A DNA stretch of 64,000 bases, taken from assembly GCA_949288415.1 (NCBI GenBank), contig CASEKE010000045.1:62001-126000 (forward strand), given 5' to 3'. The notes under the pieces were generated by a model. It ran no database searches. It was given only the letters and a program-made list of their open reading frames with translations, and was not told the origin of the DNA. The stretch comes from an uncultured Spirochaetales bacterium (GTDB taxonomy: Bacteria; Spirochaetota; Spirochaetia; Sphaerochaetales; Sphaerochaetaceae). The position numbers and the translations under genes were made by a program. Each line of letters begins with the position of its first letter. Position 1 is the first letter of the stretch. This document shows, in pieces, positions 45,368-54,519 of this stretch.

Positions 45368-46739
45368 TCGCCCTCCATGCCTTTCTCAGTGCCCTGCCGA
45401 TTTCGTAGCTGTCCGTCTCTTCGCAGATATTCTCCTTTCTTCCGCCGAGAAGAAGGCTTCTTATATATACGTCCCGGAGATTGTTCGTGTCCCGTATGTT
45501 CGTCATCCTGATGTATCGATTGTCGGGGTTCGATGTGGAGAATACGATGCTGTTCTTGTCGATCATCTCGAGAATCCTGAGATTATGGCTTGTGAAGATC
45601 ATCTGCCCCTTGGCCCCCTTGCTGAATACCTGGATCAGTTCTCCCAGAAGATATTCGAATATGGAGGCATCGAATTCGTCGATTACGAGGCAAACCGATT
45701 CGTCGTTGTACACGGAGAGGAGTATGTTGATTATGGAGATGATCTTTATTATTCCCTCGCTTTCGTATCTGATAGGTATAGCCTTTCCGTTCTTGAACGA
45801 CACGAGCTCGATCCTGACGCCTTTCTTTCCTTCCTTTGTGAGTTCTTCGCCGGCTTCGTACAGGCCGAGTGTCAGATGTGGTACGATGGTCTGCAGAACG
45901 GTATTCATTTCGCGGATCATCCGTTTCAGCGTATCTCTGTCTTCCATCGAGAGAATGTCCGGCTTGCCGATGTCAAGAATCATCAGTCTGCTTCTCTTGC
46001 CTCCGTCGCTTCTGCTCTGGTACGTGATCGGGAGCTTGAACGAGGAATCGACTCCGAATTCCCTGGACGATATCACGACAAGAGAGTTCTCGGCATATTC
46101 GCGTAGAGCGGTCACTACGGATTCGAGAAGGGCCGATCCGTCTCCATCGAGACCGGAAATGATCGGATATGCACCGTCGTCGGAGAACAGGAATGAAGAA
46201 TTGCTTCTTGCACTGAGTCTTGCCGCCACCATAAGATCCAGTTCGAGCTCTCTGTTGTTTTTGACAAGACGCCGGTAGTTTTCCATCGGCCTGATGGCCA
46301 TATCTTTAGACGAGAAGCCGATCAGCGTCCTTCGCCTTTCGAACCCGTCTCCGTCGCTCTTCTTTTTCCGTATATCGATCTCTTCCTTCTGCAGGTAGGC
46401 TTTCTCGTTTTCGATTCCTATGCGGACGGAGTAGGAAGCAAAGAGCTCGATCGTTCCTTTCCCGTCCAGGAATGCATATTCCACCTCCAGTTCCGCCGTT
46501 TCCGCATCGACGTTTATGTAGTCCTTTATGGCAGCCGGGATTTCCTTTCCCCGCATGATAACCTCGAGCATCTCGAAGGCTTCTATGACAGCCGTCTTTC
46601 CGGATCCGTTCTGGCCGTAGATACCGACTATGTCCGCACTGTAGCTCTTCTCTTTCAAGAAGGATGGCATCGTAATCTCTCCGAATCTTACATTCTTGAA
46701 ATCGCGGAGAGTTATTGACTCGAGTTTGAGTTTCGGCAT
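45354..46739 (-). CDS. AAA15/OLD-like ABC-type ATPase
   Basis: 461 aa, cytoplasmic. N-terminus LESITLRDFKNVRFGEITMP is typical of RecF/SMC-like AAA15 ATPases. Walker A is GQNGSGKT (42-49), with an SEG signature segment before the Walker B LVIDEFD (about 350-356) and an H-loop TSHN (His385). A helical insertion fills the middle. The C-terminus includes a segment of about 60 residues after the core. First gene of a two-gene unit with the TOPRIM protein, behind an AGGAG site and a TATAAT box (minus strand). AriA of PARIS, AbiLi and RloA share this layout. Stops at TAG. Confidence 0.85.
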   Translation of the reverse strand: MPKLKLESITLRDFKNVRFGEITMPSFLKEKSYSADIVGIYGQNGSGKTAVIEAFEMLEVIMRGKEIPAAIKDYINVDAETAELEVEYAFLDGKGTIELFASYSVRIGIENEKAYLQKEEIDIRKKKSDGDGFERRRTLIGFSSKDMAIRPMENYRRLVKNNRELELDLMVAARLSARSNSSFLFSDDGAYPIISGLDGDGSALLESVVTALREYAENSLVVISSREFGVDSSFKLPITYQSRSDGGKRSRLMILDIGKPDILSMEDRDTLKRMIREMNTVLQTIVPHLTLGLYEAGEELTKEGKKGVRIELVSFKNGKAIPIRYESEGIIKIISIINILLSVYNDESVCLVIDEFDASIFEYLLGELIQVFSKGAKGQMIFTSHNLRILEMIDKNSIVFSTSNPDNRYIRMTNIRDTNNLRDVYIRSLLLGGRKENICEETDSYEIGRALRKAWRANEES

Positions 46740-46918
46740 TGTATTGATCTCCTGGAATAATTATAGTTCATAATACCGAAACTAGGTAATCAAAAGCGAA
46801 ATATGTATAAAAAATACGGTTTTGTGACTTGTTTGTATGCAATCTGTCTAAAGTAAGGAGGAATGTGTATCCGGATCAACGTGTCGAAACGGACTTGGCC
46901 TTCGGATTTGAGACCTGT

Positions 46919-47749
46919 TCAATCGAAGAAGAACTCATCAGCGACAGCGAGGTGGCAGGACGAAATTTTCGTCCTGCAGCGCAGCATACTGTCGACTGCA
47001 TCTCCCGAGCAGTGGCTGAGGCCGAGTATGGATACTCCCATGTCTTCGAGGCCGCCGATGGTCTCTCGGATCCGCGCTTCCTCCGAGTTTTTCAGATGCG
47101 TACCTCCGAAGATGGCATGTATGTGCTTTTTGCTTCGTTCCGTTATGCTTTCGGCGATGTTGAGAATCCCGGGATGTGAGCATCCGACCAGAACAACAAG
47201 TCCTTTCGAGGTTTCGATCGCAGCGGCGATTTCGTCGTGGAAGTCGTCCTTGACGAAGCCTGATGGTGTTCTCCTGACGTATTTCCCGGGGATGGTCTCG
47301 CAGCTGTTCCTTCTTTCGAACGCGCAGTAGAGTCGGAAGCCCGGGAATACCTCGACTTCGTCCGTGACCGTGGTCGGGAATATTCCATGAGAGATGAGGT
47401 AGTTTTCGTTGTAGCCGGCAGAGAGATTCGCATGCTTTGCCAAGTCGCAGGAATATTTCTCCTGGAAGAAGTCCGGACCGATGAAAAGCTTTTTTGCAGC
47501 CAAGCCCGATTCTATGAAGTACTTGAATCCTGTCGCATGGTCGTAGTGGCTGTGGCTTATGACGGTAGCTTCCGCTTTCCTGATGTCTTCGCCGAGTGCG
47601 AAGGCATTCTTCAATGCAGTGTCGTCCGGACCGGTGTCGAATATGACTGTGTGACCGTCGTACTGTACCAGGTAGCACAGTCCGTGTCTGTTCTCGACGC
47701 ATTTGCGCTCGCCTGCCTTGTCGTCGAGCAGTGTAAGTATCCGCAGCAT
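46919..47749 (-). CDS. Metallo-beta-lactamase fold hydrolase
   Basis: 276 aa from the ATG at 47749, which has GGAGGTAGGA upstream; longer in-frame starts are not supported. The signature HSHYDHATG gives the zinc site, with further histidines in GCSHPGILN and LSHCSGDAV. The form resembles the DHPPS-type branch (dihydropterin-phosphate synthase-like) of this superfamily. Substrate unknown. It is divergent from a GH2 glycosidase. Confidence 0.85.
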   Translation of the reverse strand: MLRILTLLDDKAGERKCVENRHGLCYLVQYDGHTVIFDTGPDDTALKNAFALGEDIRKAEATVISHSHYDHATGFKYFIESGLAAKKLFIGPDFFQEKYSCDLAKHANLSAGYNENYLISHGIFPTTVTDEVEVFPGFRLYCAFERRNSCETIPGKYVRRTPSGFVKDDFHDEIAAAIETSKGLVVLVGCSHPGILNIAESITERSKKHIHAIFGGTHLKNSEEARIRETIGGLEDMGVSILGLSHCSGDAVDSMLRCRTKISSCHLAVADEFFFD

Positions 47750-48017
47750 TCCTACCTCCGATCCATCAGGAGTCTTTCCATAGATTCTAATTCCACGGAT
47801 GTTTCTTCTCAACAAAAATTCCGCATGCGATATCCGCTCCTTCGCCGGTACCACGATTCGTCCGTGTCCGCTGGACCCAAGAGAATATGTTTCATGGTCG
47901 TGCGGCGCTCCATACAACATCCGCAGCTTGGAAACTTGAAATAGTATCGAGATTCCCAAAATTTTTGCATGGAGGATATTCGCATGCGGCTACATAGTAG
48001 AATCCAGGAGGCCATTT

Positions 48018-49787
48018 ATGAAAAACCCCGGAAATTTTGATTCTGACATCCATGCAACGGATCACCGTGCCAAATACGAGAAGAGCAGGGCGGATATGTC
48101 CCTCTTCTTCATCGACGGCAGGGACAAGGAAAGTCTTGCAGGTAACTGGACCTTCATGACCGACCCTTACGAGAGCGCACTCAGGGCCGATTGGTACAGG
48201 GAGAAGAGGATCGATGCGTCGACCGGAATGAAAATACCGTTCGACTTCGATTTCGACCTTTGGCCGAGGATGAAGGTGCCTTCCTGCTGGAACACAGAGA
48301 GAAGCGACCTGTTCCTATACGAGAATATGGGACTCTATTTCAGGACCTTCACGATAGAAAGGAAGGATGATGAGCGTATATTCCTGTTCTTCGAAGGCGT
48401 GGCCTACAGAGCATATGTCTTCCTCAACGGCGAATATCTGGCGATGCATGACGGAGCCTCGACACCTTTCTCGATAGAGATAACCGATTGCGTCAGGACA
48501 GACAATCGTCTTATAGTGGCTGTCGATGCATCCCGCAGCGACCGACGTGTTCCGATGAGCAATACCGACTGGTTCAACTACGGAGGAATATATCGGGACG
48601 TATACATAGTGAGGACCCCTTCTACGTTCATCCGGGATTTTTTCCTGAGACTTGTTCCGGATTCCGGTTTCGGCAGGATCGCGCTGGATGTCTGCGTCGA
48701 TGGCACGAGCCGTGGAGAGGTTTTGCTGAGCATACCGGAACTCGGCATCGAAAGGGTGGTGACGGTCGAGAATGGAAAGGGCTATGCGGAGATCGATGCT
48801 TTCCCGATTCTCTGGTCGCCCGATGAACCGAAACTCTACGAGGTAAAGCTTTCTTGCGAAGGAGATGAGATATTTGACAGGATAGGGTTCAGGGAAATAA
48901 AGGTGGAAGGCCGTAGGATCCTTCTCAACGGGAAAGATATTTTTCTCAAGGGAATAAGCTGCCACGAGGATGATGTCGATCTGGGAAAGAGCACGACGAG
49001 GGAGAGCATATTAGCCACGATATCGAACGTCAAGGATGGTCTTTGCGGAAATTTCATCCGACTGGCGCATTATCCACATACAAGGGAATTCGCACGGCTG
49101 GCAGATGAGAAGGGAATCCTGCTCTGGGAGGAGATTCCTGTTTATTGGGCGATAGCCTTCGACGACGAAGGTACATATCGCGATGCAGAGAACCAGCTTG
49201 CGGAACTTGTCACAAGGGACAGGAACAGGGCCAGTGTCATAATCTGGTCGGTTGGCAACGAAAATCCGGATACCGATGCCAGGTTCGGCTTCATGTCCGC
49301 GCTTGCCGCGAAAGCCAAGGCTCTTGATGATACGAGATGTGTAAGCGCCGCCTGTCTGGTGAACAAAGAGAAGGAAATGATCGAAGACCGTCTTGCATCA
49401 CGGCTGGATATCATTGGAATAAACGAGTACTACGGTTGGTACACTCCGGACATAACGAGGCTGCACGTAGTCCTTGAGAACAGTAATCCTGACAGACCTG
49501 TGATAATAACCGAGTTCGGAGCTGACGCCAGGGCTGGAAACCACGGCCCCCGCGAGGAAATGTGGACGGAGGAGTTCCAGGCGGAGCTTTATAGAAGGCA
49601 GACTGCGGAAATCGGCTCCTGCGTCTTCATCCGTGGGATGACCCCATGGATATTGTATGACTTCAGAGCCGTCAGAAGACTTAACCGCTATCAGGAGGGG
49701 TTCAACAGGAAGGGGTTGATCGACAGTGACCGAAAGACCAGGAAACTTGCCTTCCGCGTTCTTGCGGACTTCTATAGGAACATGTGA
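48018..49787 (+). CDS. GH2 family beta-glycosidase (beta-glucuronidase/galactosidase)
   Basis: 589 aa, the size of beta-glucuronidases. The order is N-terminal sugar-binding domain (VPSCWNTERSDLFLYENMGLYFRTF), immunoglobulin-like domain, and TIM barrel with acid/base Glu in WSVGNENPD and nucleophile Glu in IITEFGAD. No signal peptide, so cytoplasmic. The specificity is not decidable. The ATG follows AGGAGG and a strong terminator follows the stop. Confidence 0.92.
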   Translation: MKNPGNFDSDIHATDHRAKYEKSRADMSLFFIDGRDKESLAGNWTFMTDPYESALRADWYREKRIDASTGMKIPFDFDFDLWPRMKVPSCWNTERSDLFLYENMGLYFRTFTIERKDDERIFLFFEGVAYRAYVFLNGEYLAMHDGASTPFSIEITDCVRTDNRLIVAVDASRSDRRVPMSNTDWFNYGGIYRDVYIVRTPSTFIRDFFLRLVPDSGFGRIALDVCVDGTSRGEVLLSIPELGIERVVTVENGKGYAEIDAFPILWSPDEPKLYEVKLSCEGDEIFDRIGFREIKVEGRRILLNGKDIFLKGISCHEDDVDLGKSTTRESILATISNVKDGLCGNFIRLAHYPHTREFARLADEKGILLWEEIPVYWAIAFDDEGTYRDAENQLAELVTRDRNRASVIIWSVGNENPDTDARFGFMSALAAKAKALDDTRCVSAACLVNKEKEMIEDRLASRLDIIGINEYYGWYTPDITRLHVVLENSNPDRPVIITEFGADARAGNHGPREEMWTEEFQAELYRRQTAEIGSCVFIRGMTPWILYDFRAVRRLNRYQEGFNRKGLIDSDRKTRKLAFRVLADFYRNM

Positions 49788-49793
49788 TAAAGA

Positions 49794-49823
49794 AAGGGGA
49801 TGGCCAATGGTCATCCCCTTTTT
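49794..49823. terminator. Bidirectional terminator between GH2 and leuS
   Basis: AAGGGGATGGCC and GGTCATCCCCTT form a 12-bp hairpin (one G-U pair) with an AAT loop and T runs in both directions, between convergent genes. Confidence 0.85.
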
Positions 49824-49840
49824 AGTCGCTCTGTAGCTTG

Positions 49841-52357
49841 CTATCTGATGACGATGTTCACGAGCTTGTTCGGAACGACGATCTCCTTGACGATCGTCTT
49901 GCCGTCGATCCAGGATTTCGTCTTCTCGTCGGCTTTTGCCGCGGCGATCACGCTTTCCCTGTCGGCGCCGAGAGGAAGCATAAGCTTGCTTCTCAGCTTT
50001 CCATTGATCTGCACCACGATCTCGACTTCGTCGTCGACACACTTTGCTTCGTCGTACTCAGGCCACTTCTCCTTGCTGATCGACGGCTTGTGTCCGAGAA
50101 TCTCCCACATCTCCTCTGCAAGGTGCGGAGTGTACGGGGAAAGAAGCAGAGCGAAGGTCTCGAGTGCGCTCTTGGGAACCTGCTCCAGCTTGTTGAGCTC
50201 GTTTGCAAGTACCATCATCTGGCTGATTGCGGTGTTGAAGTTGAGGTCTTTCGTATCCTCCGTTACTTTCTTGACCGTTCTGTTGACCAGTTTGTCCAGC
50301 TCCGCAGAAGGTGCGTCATCGACTATCGTCTTTTCCGTGATTATTCTCCAGACTCTGTCCAGGAACCTGTATACGCCCATGAATCCGTTGGTTGCCCAAG
50401 GCTTGCTTTCCCTGAGCGGTCCCATGAACATCTCGTACATCCTCACGGAATCTGCACCGTAGTTCTTTATGTAGTCGTCCGGATTGATGACGTTCTTCAG
50501 GCTCTTGCTCATCTTGGCGATTACCTGCGTGACTTCCTCCCCGGTCTCCTTTTCTATGAATTTACCATCCGCCGTCTCCTCGACCTTGTCTACAGGCACC
50601 AGGCTCTTGTTCTTCTTCTGGTAGGCGAAGCTGGTGATCATTCCCTGGTTGACAAGTCTCTGGAACGGTTCCTTGGTCGAGACAAGTCCGAAGTCGTAGA
50701 GTACCTTGTGCCAGAATCTGGCATAGAGCAGGTGGAGTACCGCATGTTCCGTTCCTCCCACATAGAGGTCGACCGGCATCCAGTACTTTTCCTTCTCCGG
50801 ATCGCAGAAGCACTTGTCGTTGTGGGGATCGATATATCTGAGATAGTACCAGCAGGAACCTGCCCACTGCGGCATCGTGTTCGTTTCCCTCTTTGCGGGA
50901 CCTCCGCATACGGGGCACTTGCAGTTCACCCAGCTGTCGACGTTCACCAGCGGGCTTTCTCCCGTTCCGGAAGGCTCGTATTTCTCGACTTCAGGAAGAG
51001 TCAACGGCAACTCGTCGTCAGGAACCGTTACGGTTCCGCACTTCGGGCAATGCACTAGAGGAATCGGCTCTCCCCAGTATCTCTGGCGGCTGAAGATCCA
51101 GTCGCGGAGCTTGTAGTTGACAGCCTTGTGTCCGCACTTGTGTTCTTCGAGCCATGAGAGCATCTTGTCGATGGCCTCCTGTTTGTTGAGCCCGTCCAAC
51201 CACTGGGAGTTCACGTGGATTCCATCTTCGGTCCAAGCCTGCTTCTGTACGTCCACTTCGCTCTTTAGGACTTCGATTATCGGGAGATCGAACTGCTTCG
51301 CGAACTCCCAGTCCCTGTCGTCATGGGCCGGGACGGCCATGATGGCACCTGTTCCGTAGCTGATGAGAACGTAGTCGGCGATCCAGATCGGGATTCTGCT
51401 TCCGTTGACCGGGTTGATCGCATAGCTTCCGGAGAAGACTCCCGTTTTTTCCTTTGCAAGGTCGGTTCTCTCCAGATCGCTCTTGTGCTTGACCTCCTCA
51501 AGATATTTTCCGACCGCATCCTTCTGTTCAGGCGTGGTGAGCTTGCTGACCAGCGGATGCTCCGGAGCGATGACCATGTAGGTAGCACCGAACAGGGTAT
51601 CGCACCTGGTTGTATATACTTCGAGCGTCTCATCCATGTTCTCGAGCTTGAAGAATACGGCGGCTCCCTCGCTTCGGCCGATCCAGTTTCTCTGCATCGC
51701 CTTTACGCTCTCCGGCCAATCGAGATCGTCCAGATCCTCGAGCAGTCGGTCGGCATAGGCGGTGATCCTGAGGATCCACTGCCTGATGTTCTTCTTCTCG
51801 ACCTTTGCGCCGCAGCGTTCGCAACGACCTTCCTTGACTTCCTCGTTGGCCAGGCCTGTCTTGCAGGATGGGCACCAGTTGATCGGAGTGCTGGCTTCGT
51901 ATGCAAGGCCCTTCTCGTAGAGCTTCTTGAATATCCACTGCGTCCAGTGGTAGTAGTCCTCGTCGCATGTCGAGATCTCCCGGTCCCAGTCATATGAGAA
52001 TCCGAGGCTCTTCAGCTGTCTTGTGAAGTTCTCTATGTTCTTCTTTGTCGTCACATAGGGATGCGTCCCCGTCTTTATGGCGTAGTTCTCCGCAGGAAGT
52101 CCGAACGCATCGAATCCCATCGGATGCAGGACGTTGTAGCCGTTCATCCTCATGAAGCGCGACCAGATGTCTGTCGCCGAGTAGCCCTCCGGATGTCCGA
52201 CGTGCAGACCGGCTCCCGACGGATAGGGGAACATGTCGAGGACGTACTTCCTCTTTTCTCTGGGGAAGGAGGGGTCCTCCGTAGTCTTGAAGGTCTTGTT
52301 CTCCTCCCAGTATTTCTGCCATTTGGCTTCGATTTCGTTGAATGGATATTTGCTCAT
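49841..52357 (-). CDS. leuS: Leucyl-tRNA synthetase
   Basis: Class I synthetase that charges tRNA-Leu. The 838-aa protein has the HIGH-type motif in [13 protein letters not shown], two CxxC zinc-like pairs (CPSCKTG, CERCG), an editing domain and the KMSKS motif in [10 protein letters not shown]. The start [17 protein letters not shown] at 52357 matches family N-termini, though the ribosome site (GGAG) is weak. Longer in-frame extension runs through the intergenic region. Confidence 0.97.
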   Translation of the reverse strand: MSKYPFNEIEAKWQKYWEENKTFKTTEDPSFPREKRKYVLDMFPYPSGAGLHVGHPEGYSATDIWSRFMRMNGYNVLHPMGFDAFGLPAENYAIKTGTHPYVTTKKNIENFTRQLKSLGFSYDWDREISTCDEDYYHWTQWIFKKLYEKGLAYEASTPINWCPSCKTGLANEEVKEGRCERCGAKVEKKNIRQWILRITAYADRLLEDLDDLDWPESVKAMQRNWIGRSEGAAVFFKLENMDETLEVYTTRCDTLFGATYMVIAPEHPLVSKLTTPEQKDAVGKYLEEVKHKSDLERTDLAKEKTGVFSGSYAINPVNGSRIPIWIADYVLISYGTGAIMAVPAHDDRDWEFAKQFDLPIIEVLKSEVDVQKQAWTEDGIHVNSQWLDGLNKQEAIDKMLSWLEEHKCGHKAVNYKLRDWIFSRQRYWGEPIPLVHCPKCGTVTVPDDELPLTLPEVEKYEPSGTGESPLVNVDSWVNCKCPVCGGPAKRETNTMPQWAGSCWYYLRYIDPHNDKCFCDPEKEKYWMPVDLYVGGTEHAVLHLLYARFWHKVLYDFGLVSTKEPFQRLVNQGMITSFAYQKKNKSLVPVDKVEETADGKFIEKETGEEVTQVIAKMSKSLKNVINPDDYIKNYGADSVRMYEMFMGPLRESKPWATNGFMGVYRFLDRVWRIITEKTIVDDAPSAELDKLVNRTVKKVTEDTKDLNFNTAISQMMVLANELNKLEQVPKSALETFALLLSPYTPHLAEEMWEILGHKPSISKEKWPEYDEAKCVDDEVEIVVQINGKLRSKLMLPLGADRESVIAAAKADEKTKSWIDGKTIVKEIVVPNKLVNIVIR

Positions 52358-52719
52358 GCTCCAAATCATAATTACATTGAGGAAATTGTTCAATGCAAAG
52401 ACATTGCAGGATCGGTCAAACACGTTCGATTTGCCCGATGTCGATCGCCTTTGAGCGCCGATCCGGCACTTTGCAGAGATGACATAGCACTGATCGCTTT
52501 TCCCAGCGGTTCCAGGCAATGTAGGACAGTCCGGCTTCCTATGATTCCCACATCGTCTGCGCCAATATTTCTTTGATATGAGATAACGTATTCTCTGAAC
52601 GGCGGAAGCCGACATCTCAGGTTTTTACGGGACGATGTCCGAAAAACCATGAATCCGGCGCATATGTAACTTTTCATTTCGTTTGCAATTATTATTATCA
52701 ATAGGATATAATCACCAGT
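52358..52719. other. Intergenic region between divergent leuS and parE
   Basis: 362 bp. The end near parE contains the leaderless parE promoter (52683-52712). The rest is GC-richer than other gaps but shows no codable product that resembles anything, and no RNA structure I could name. It may hold the leuS leader, possibly with a tRNA-responsive element, but no T-box motif was seen. Confidence 0.5.
52683..52712 (+). promoter_or_regulatory. Leaderless parE promoter
   Basis: TTGCAA (52683-52688) and TATAAT (52707-52712) are 18 bp apart. The ATG follows 7 nt later, so the predicted start is one base before the codon. No ribosome site. Confidence 0.75.
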
Positions 52720-54519
52720 ATGGCAGCGAAATATACAGAAGAAAGCATCGAATCCCTGACGCCGCTGGAGCATATCAGGCGCCGTCCGGGCATGTACATA
52801 GGGCGTCTCGGCAACGGCAGCCACATCGATGATGGAATATATGTCCTCCTCAAGGAGATAATAGACAACTCCATCGACGAATTCGTAATGAAATACGGAA
52901 CCAGGATACTGGTGACGGTATTGAACAACCATGTATCGGTAAGGGACTTCGGCAGAGGCATACCTCTTGGGGCCGTCGTCGACTGCGTATCGAAGATAAA
53001 CACGGGGGCGAAGTACTCCGGAGACGCATTCCAGTATTCCGTGGGACTGAACGGAGTCGGAACGAAAGCTGTCAATGCGCTCTCGAGCGAATTTTGCGTC
53101 ACAAGCTATCGGGACGGCAAGTTCGTTTCGGCATCCTTCGTCAGAGGGGAACTCAAGGAGGAAAAGCACGGAAAGACGGAGGAGCCCAACGGTACTTTCT
53201 TCGAATTCACTCCCGACACCGAGATATTCGGCGAATACTCCTACAACGACGAGTACGTAAAGCAGAGACTCTGGAATTATGCGTATCTGAACACAGGGCT
53301 TTCGATCGTATACAATCGCCTTACCATAAAAAGCCAGAACGGCCTGATGGATCTCCTGGAAAAGGAGCTGGGCGAGGATACAATATACCAGCCTATACAC
53401 TATAAGAGCGACAGGCTGGAGTTTGCGTTCACCCATACGAACAGCTATGGGGAGAACTACTTTTCCTACGTCAACGGGCAGCATACATCGGATGGCGGAA
53501 CGCATCTTGCGGCGTTCAAGGAAGCTCTGCTGAAAGGTGTCAACGAGTACTTCAAGAAGAGCTGGGCAGCACCGGAGATCAGGGATGGTATAGTATGTGC
53601 CATCGCCATCAAGTGCCAGAATCCTATATTCGAAAGCCAGACGAAGAATAAGCTCGGAAATACGGACGTGAAGAGCTGGATACTTTCGGAAGGAAAGGAA
53701 GCCGTGGTCGATGCGCTGATGAAGAACACCCAGACTGCGCAGGCGCTACAGCAGAAGATAGTCAGCAACGAGAAGGTCCACAAGGATGAGCAGGCTGTCA
53801 GGAACGGAGCGAGAGAGAAAGCTAAGAAGGTCGCCATCAACATCCCCAAGCTCAAGGACTGCAAATACCATCTCAACGACAGGTCGGCGGCGCATCGCGA
53901 GGAAGCGGAGAAGACAATGATCTTCCTTACCGAGGGAGATTCTGCTTCCGGGACTATCACCAAGACCAGGGACGTGTCCACGCAGGCCGTGTTCTCGCTC
54001 CGGGGCAAGCTGTACAACGTCATCGGAGAGAAGAGAAGCGTCATATACAAGCATGACGAGCTGTACAACATAATGGTCGCTCTCGGAATCGAGGAGGACA
54101 TCGAGAACCTGAGATATGCAAAGGTCGTGATTGCGACCGATGCGGATACAGACGGCTATCATATCCGCAACCTTATAATGACGTACTTTTTCGCTTTCTT
54201 CGAGGAGCTGATAACGTCGGGCCGTCTCTTCATTCTAGAGACGCCGCTTTTCCGGGTGAGAAACAGGAAACAGCTGATATACTGCTACAGCGAGAAGGAG
54301 AGGGACGAGGCCGTAGGAAAGCTCAAGGATGCTGAAATCACACGGTTCAAGGGACTGGGCGAAATAGACCCCAAGGAGTTCGGACAGTTCATAGGAGAGG
54401 ACATAAGGCTGGTTCCCGTATCTATATCGTCCTTGAAGGAGACCAGGGAAATCATCGACTTCTGCATGGGTGACAACACGCCCAGAAGAAGAGAATACAT
54501 CATGGAGAATCTCATCTGA
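52720..54519 (+). CDS. parE: Topoisomerase IV subunit B
   Basis: ATPase subunit of topoisomerase IV, which unlinks daughter chromosomes. The 599-aa protein has the GHKL ATPase motifs RRRPGMYIGR, EIIDNSIDEF and GLNGVGTKAVNAL, and a TOPRIM domain with EGDSASG and DADTDGYHI. It is a second GyrB-like protein distinct from that at 3629-5644. Its start is leaderless. The stop overlaps parC (TGATG). The head of a five-gene operon. Confidence 0.94.
   Translation: MAAKYTEESIESLTPLEHIRRRPGMYIGRLGNGSHIDDGIYVLLKEIIDNSIDEFVMKYGTRILVTVLNNHVSVRDFGRGIPLGAVVDCVSKINTGAKYSGDAFQYSVGLNGVGTKAVNALSSEFCVTSYRDGKFVSASFVRGELKEEKHGKTEEPNGTFFEFTPDTEIFGEYSYNDEYVKQRLWNYAYLNTGLSIVYNRLTIKSQNGLMDLLEKELGEDTIYQPIHYKSDRLEFAFTHTNSYGENYFSYVNGQHTSDGGTHLAAFKEALLKGVNEYFKKSWAAPEIRDGIVCAIAIKCQNPIFESQTKNKLGNTDVKSWILSEGKEAVVDALMKNTQTAQALQQKIVSNEKVHKDEQAVRNGAREKAKKVAINIPKLKDCKYHLNDRSAAHREEAEKTMIFLTEGDSASGTITKTRDVSTQAVFSLRGKLYNVIGEKRSVIYKHDELYNIMVALGIEEDIENLRYAKVVIATDADTDGYHIRNLIMTYFFAFFEELITSGRLFILETPLFRVRNRKQLIYCYSEKERDEAVGKLKDAEITRFKGLGEIDPKEFGQFIGEDIRLVPVSISSLKETREIIDFCMGDNTPRRREYIMENLI

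Noticed and set aside
46863-47330. Plus-strand frame after AAGGAGG, opposite the metallo-beta-lactamase gene
   Set aside because: The ribosome-like site is too close to the ATG and the frame is antisense to a conserved gene.
52358-52719. T-box or riboswitch upstream of leuS
   Set aside because: No T-box sequence or specifier structure could be recognised by eye.
52390-53505. Minus-strand frame through parE and the leuS-parE gap
   Set aside because: Mostly the antisense of parE; the part in the gap has no recognisable features.
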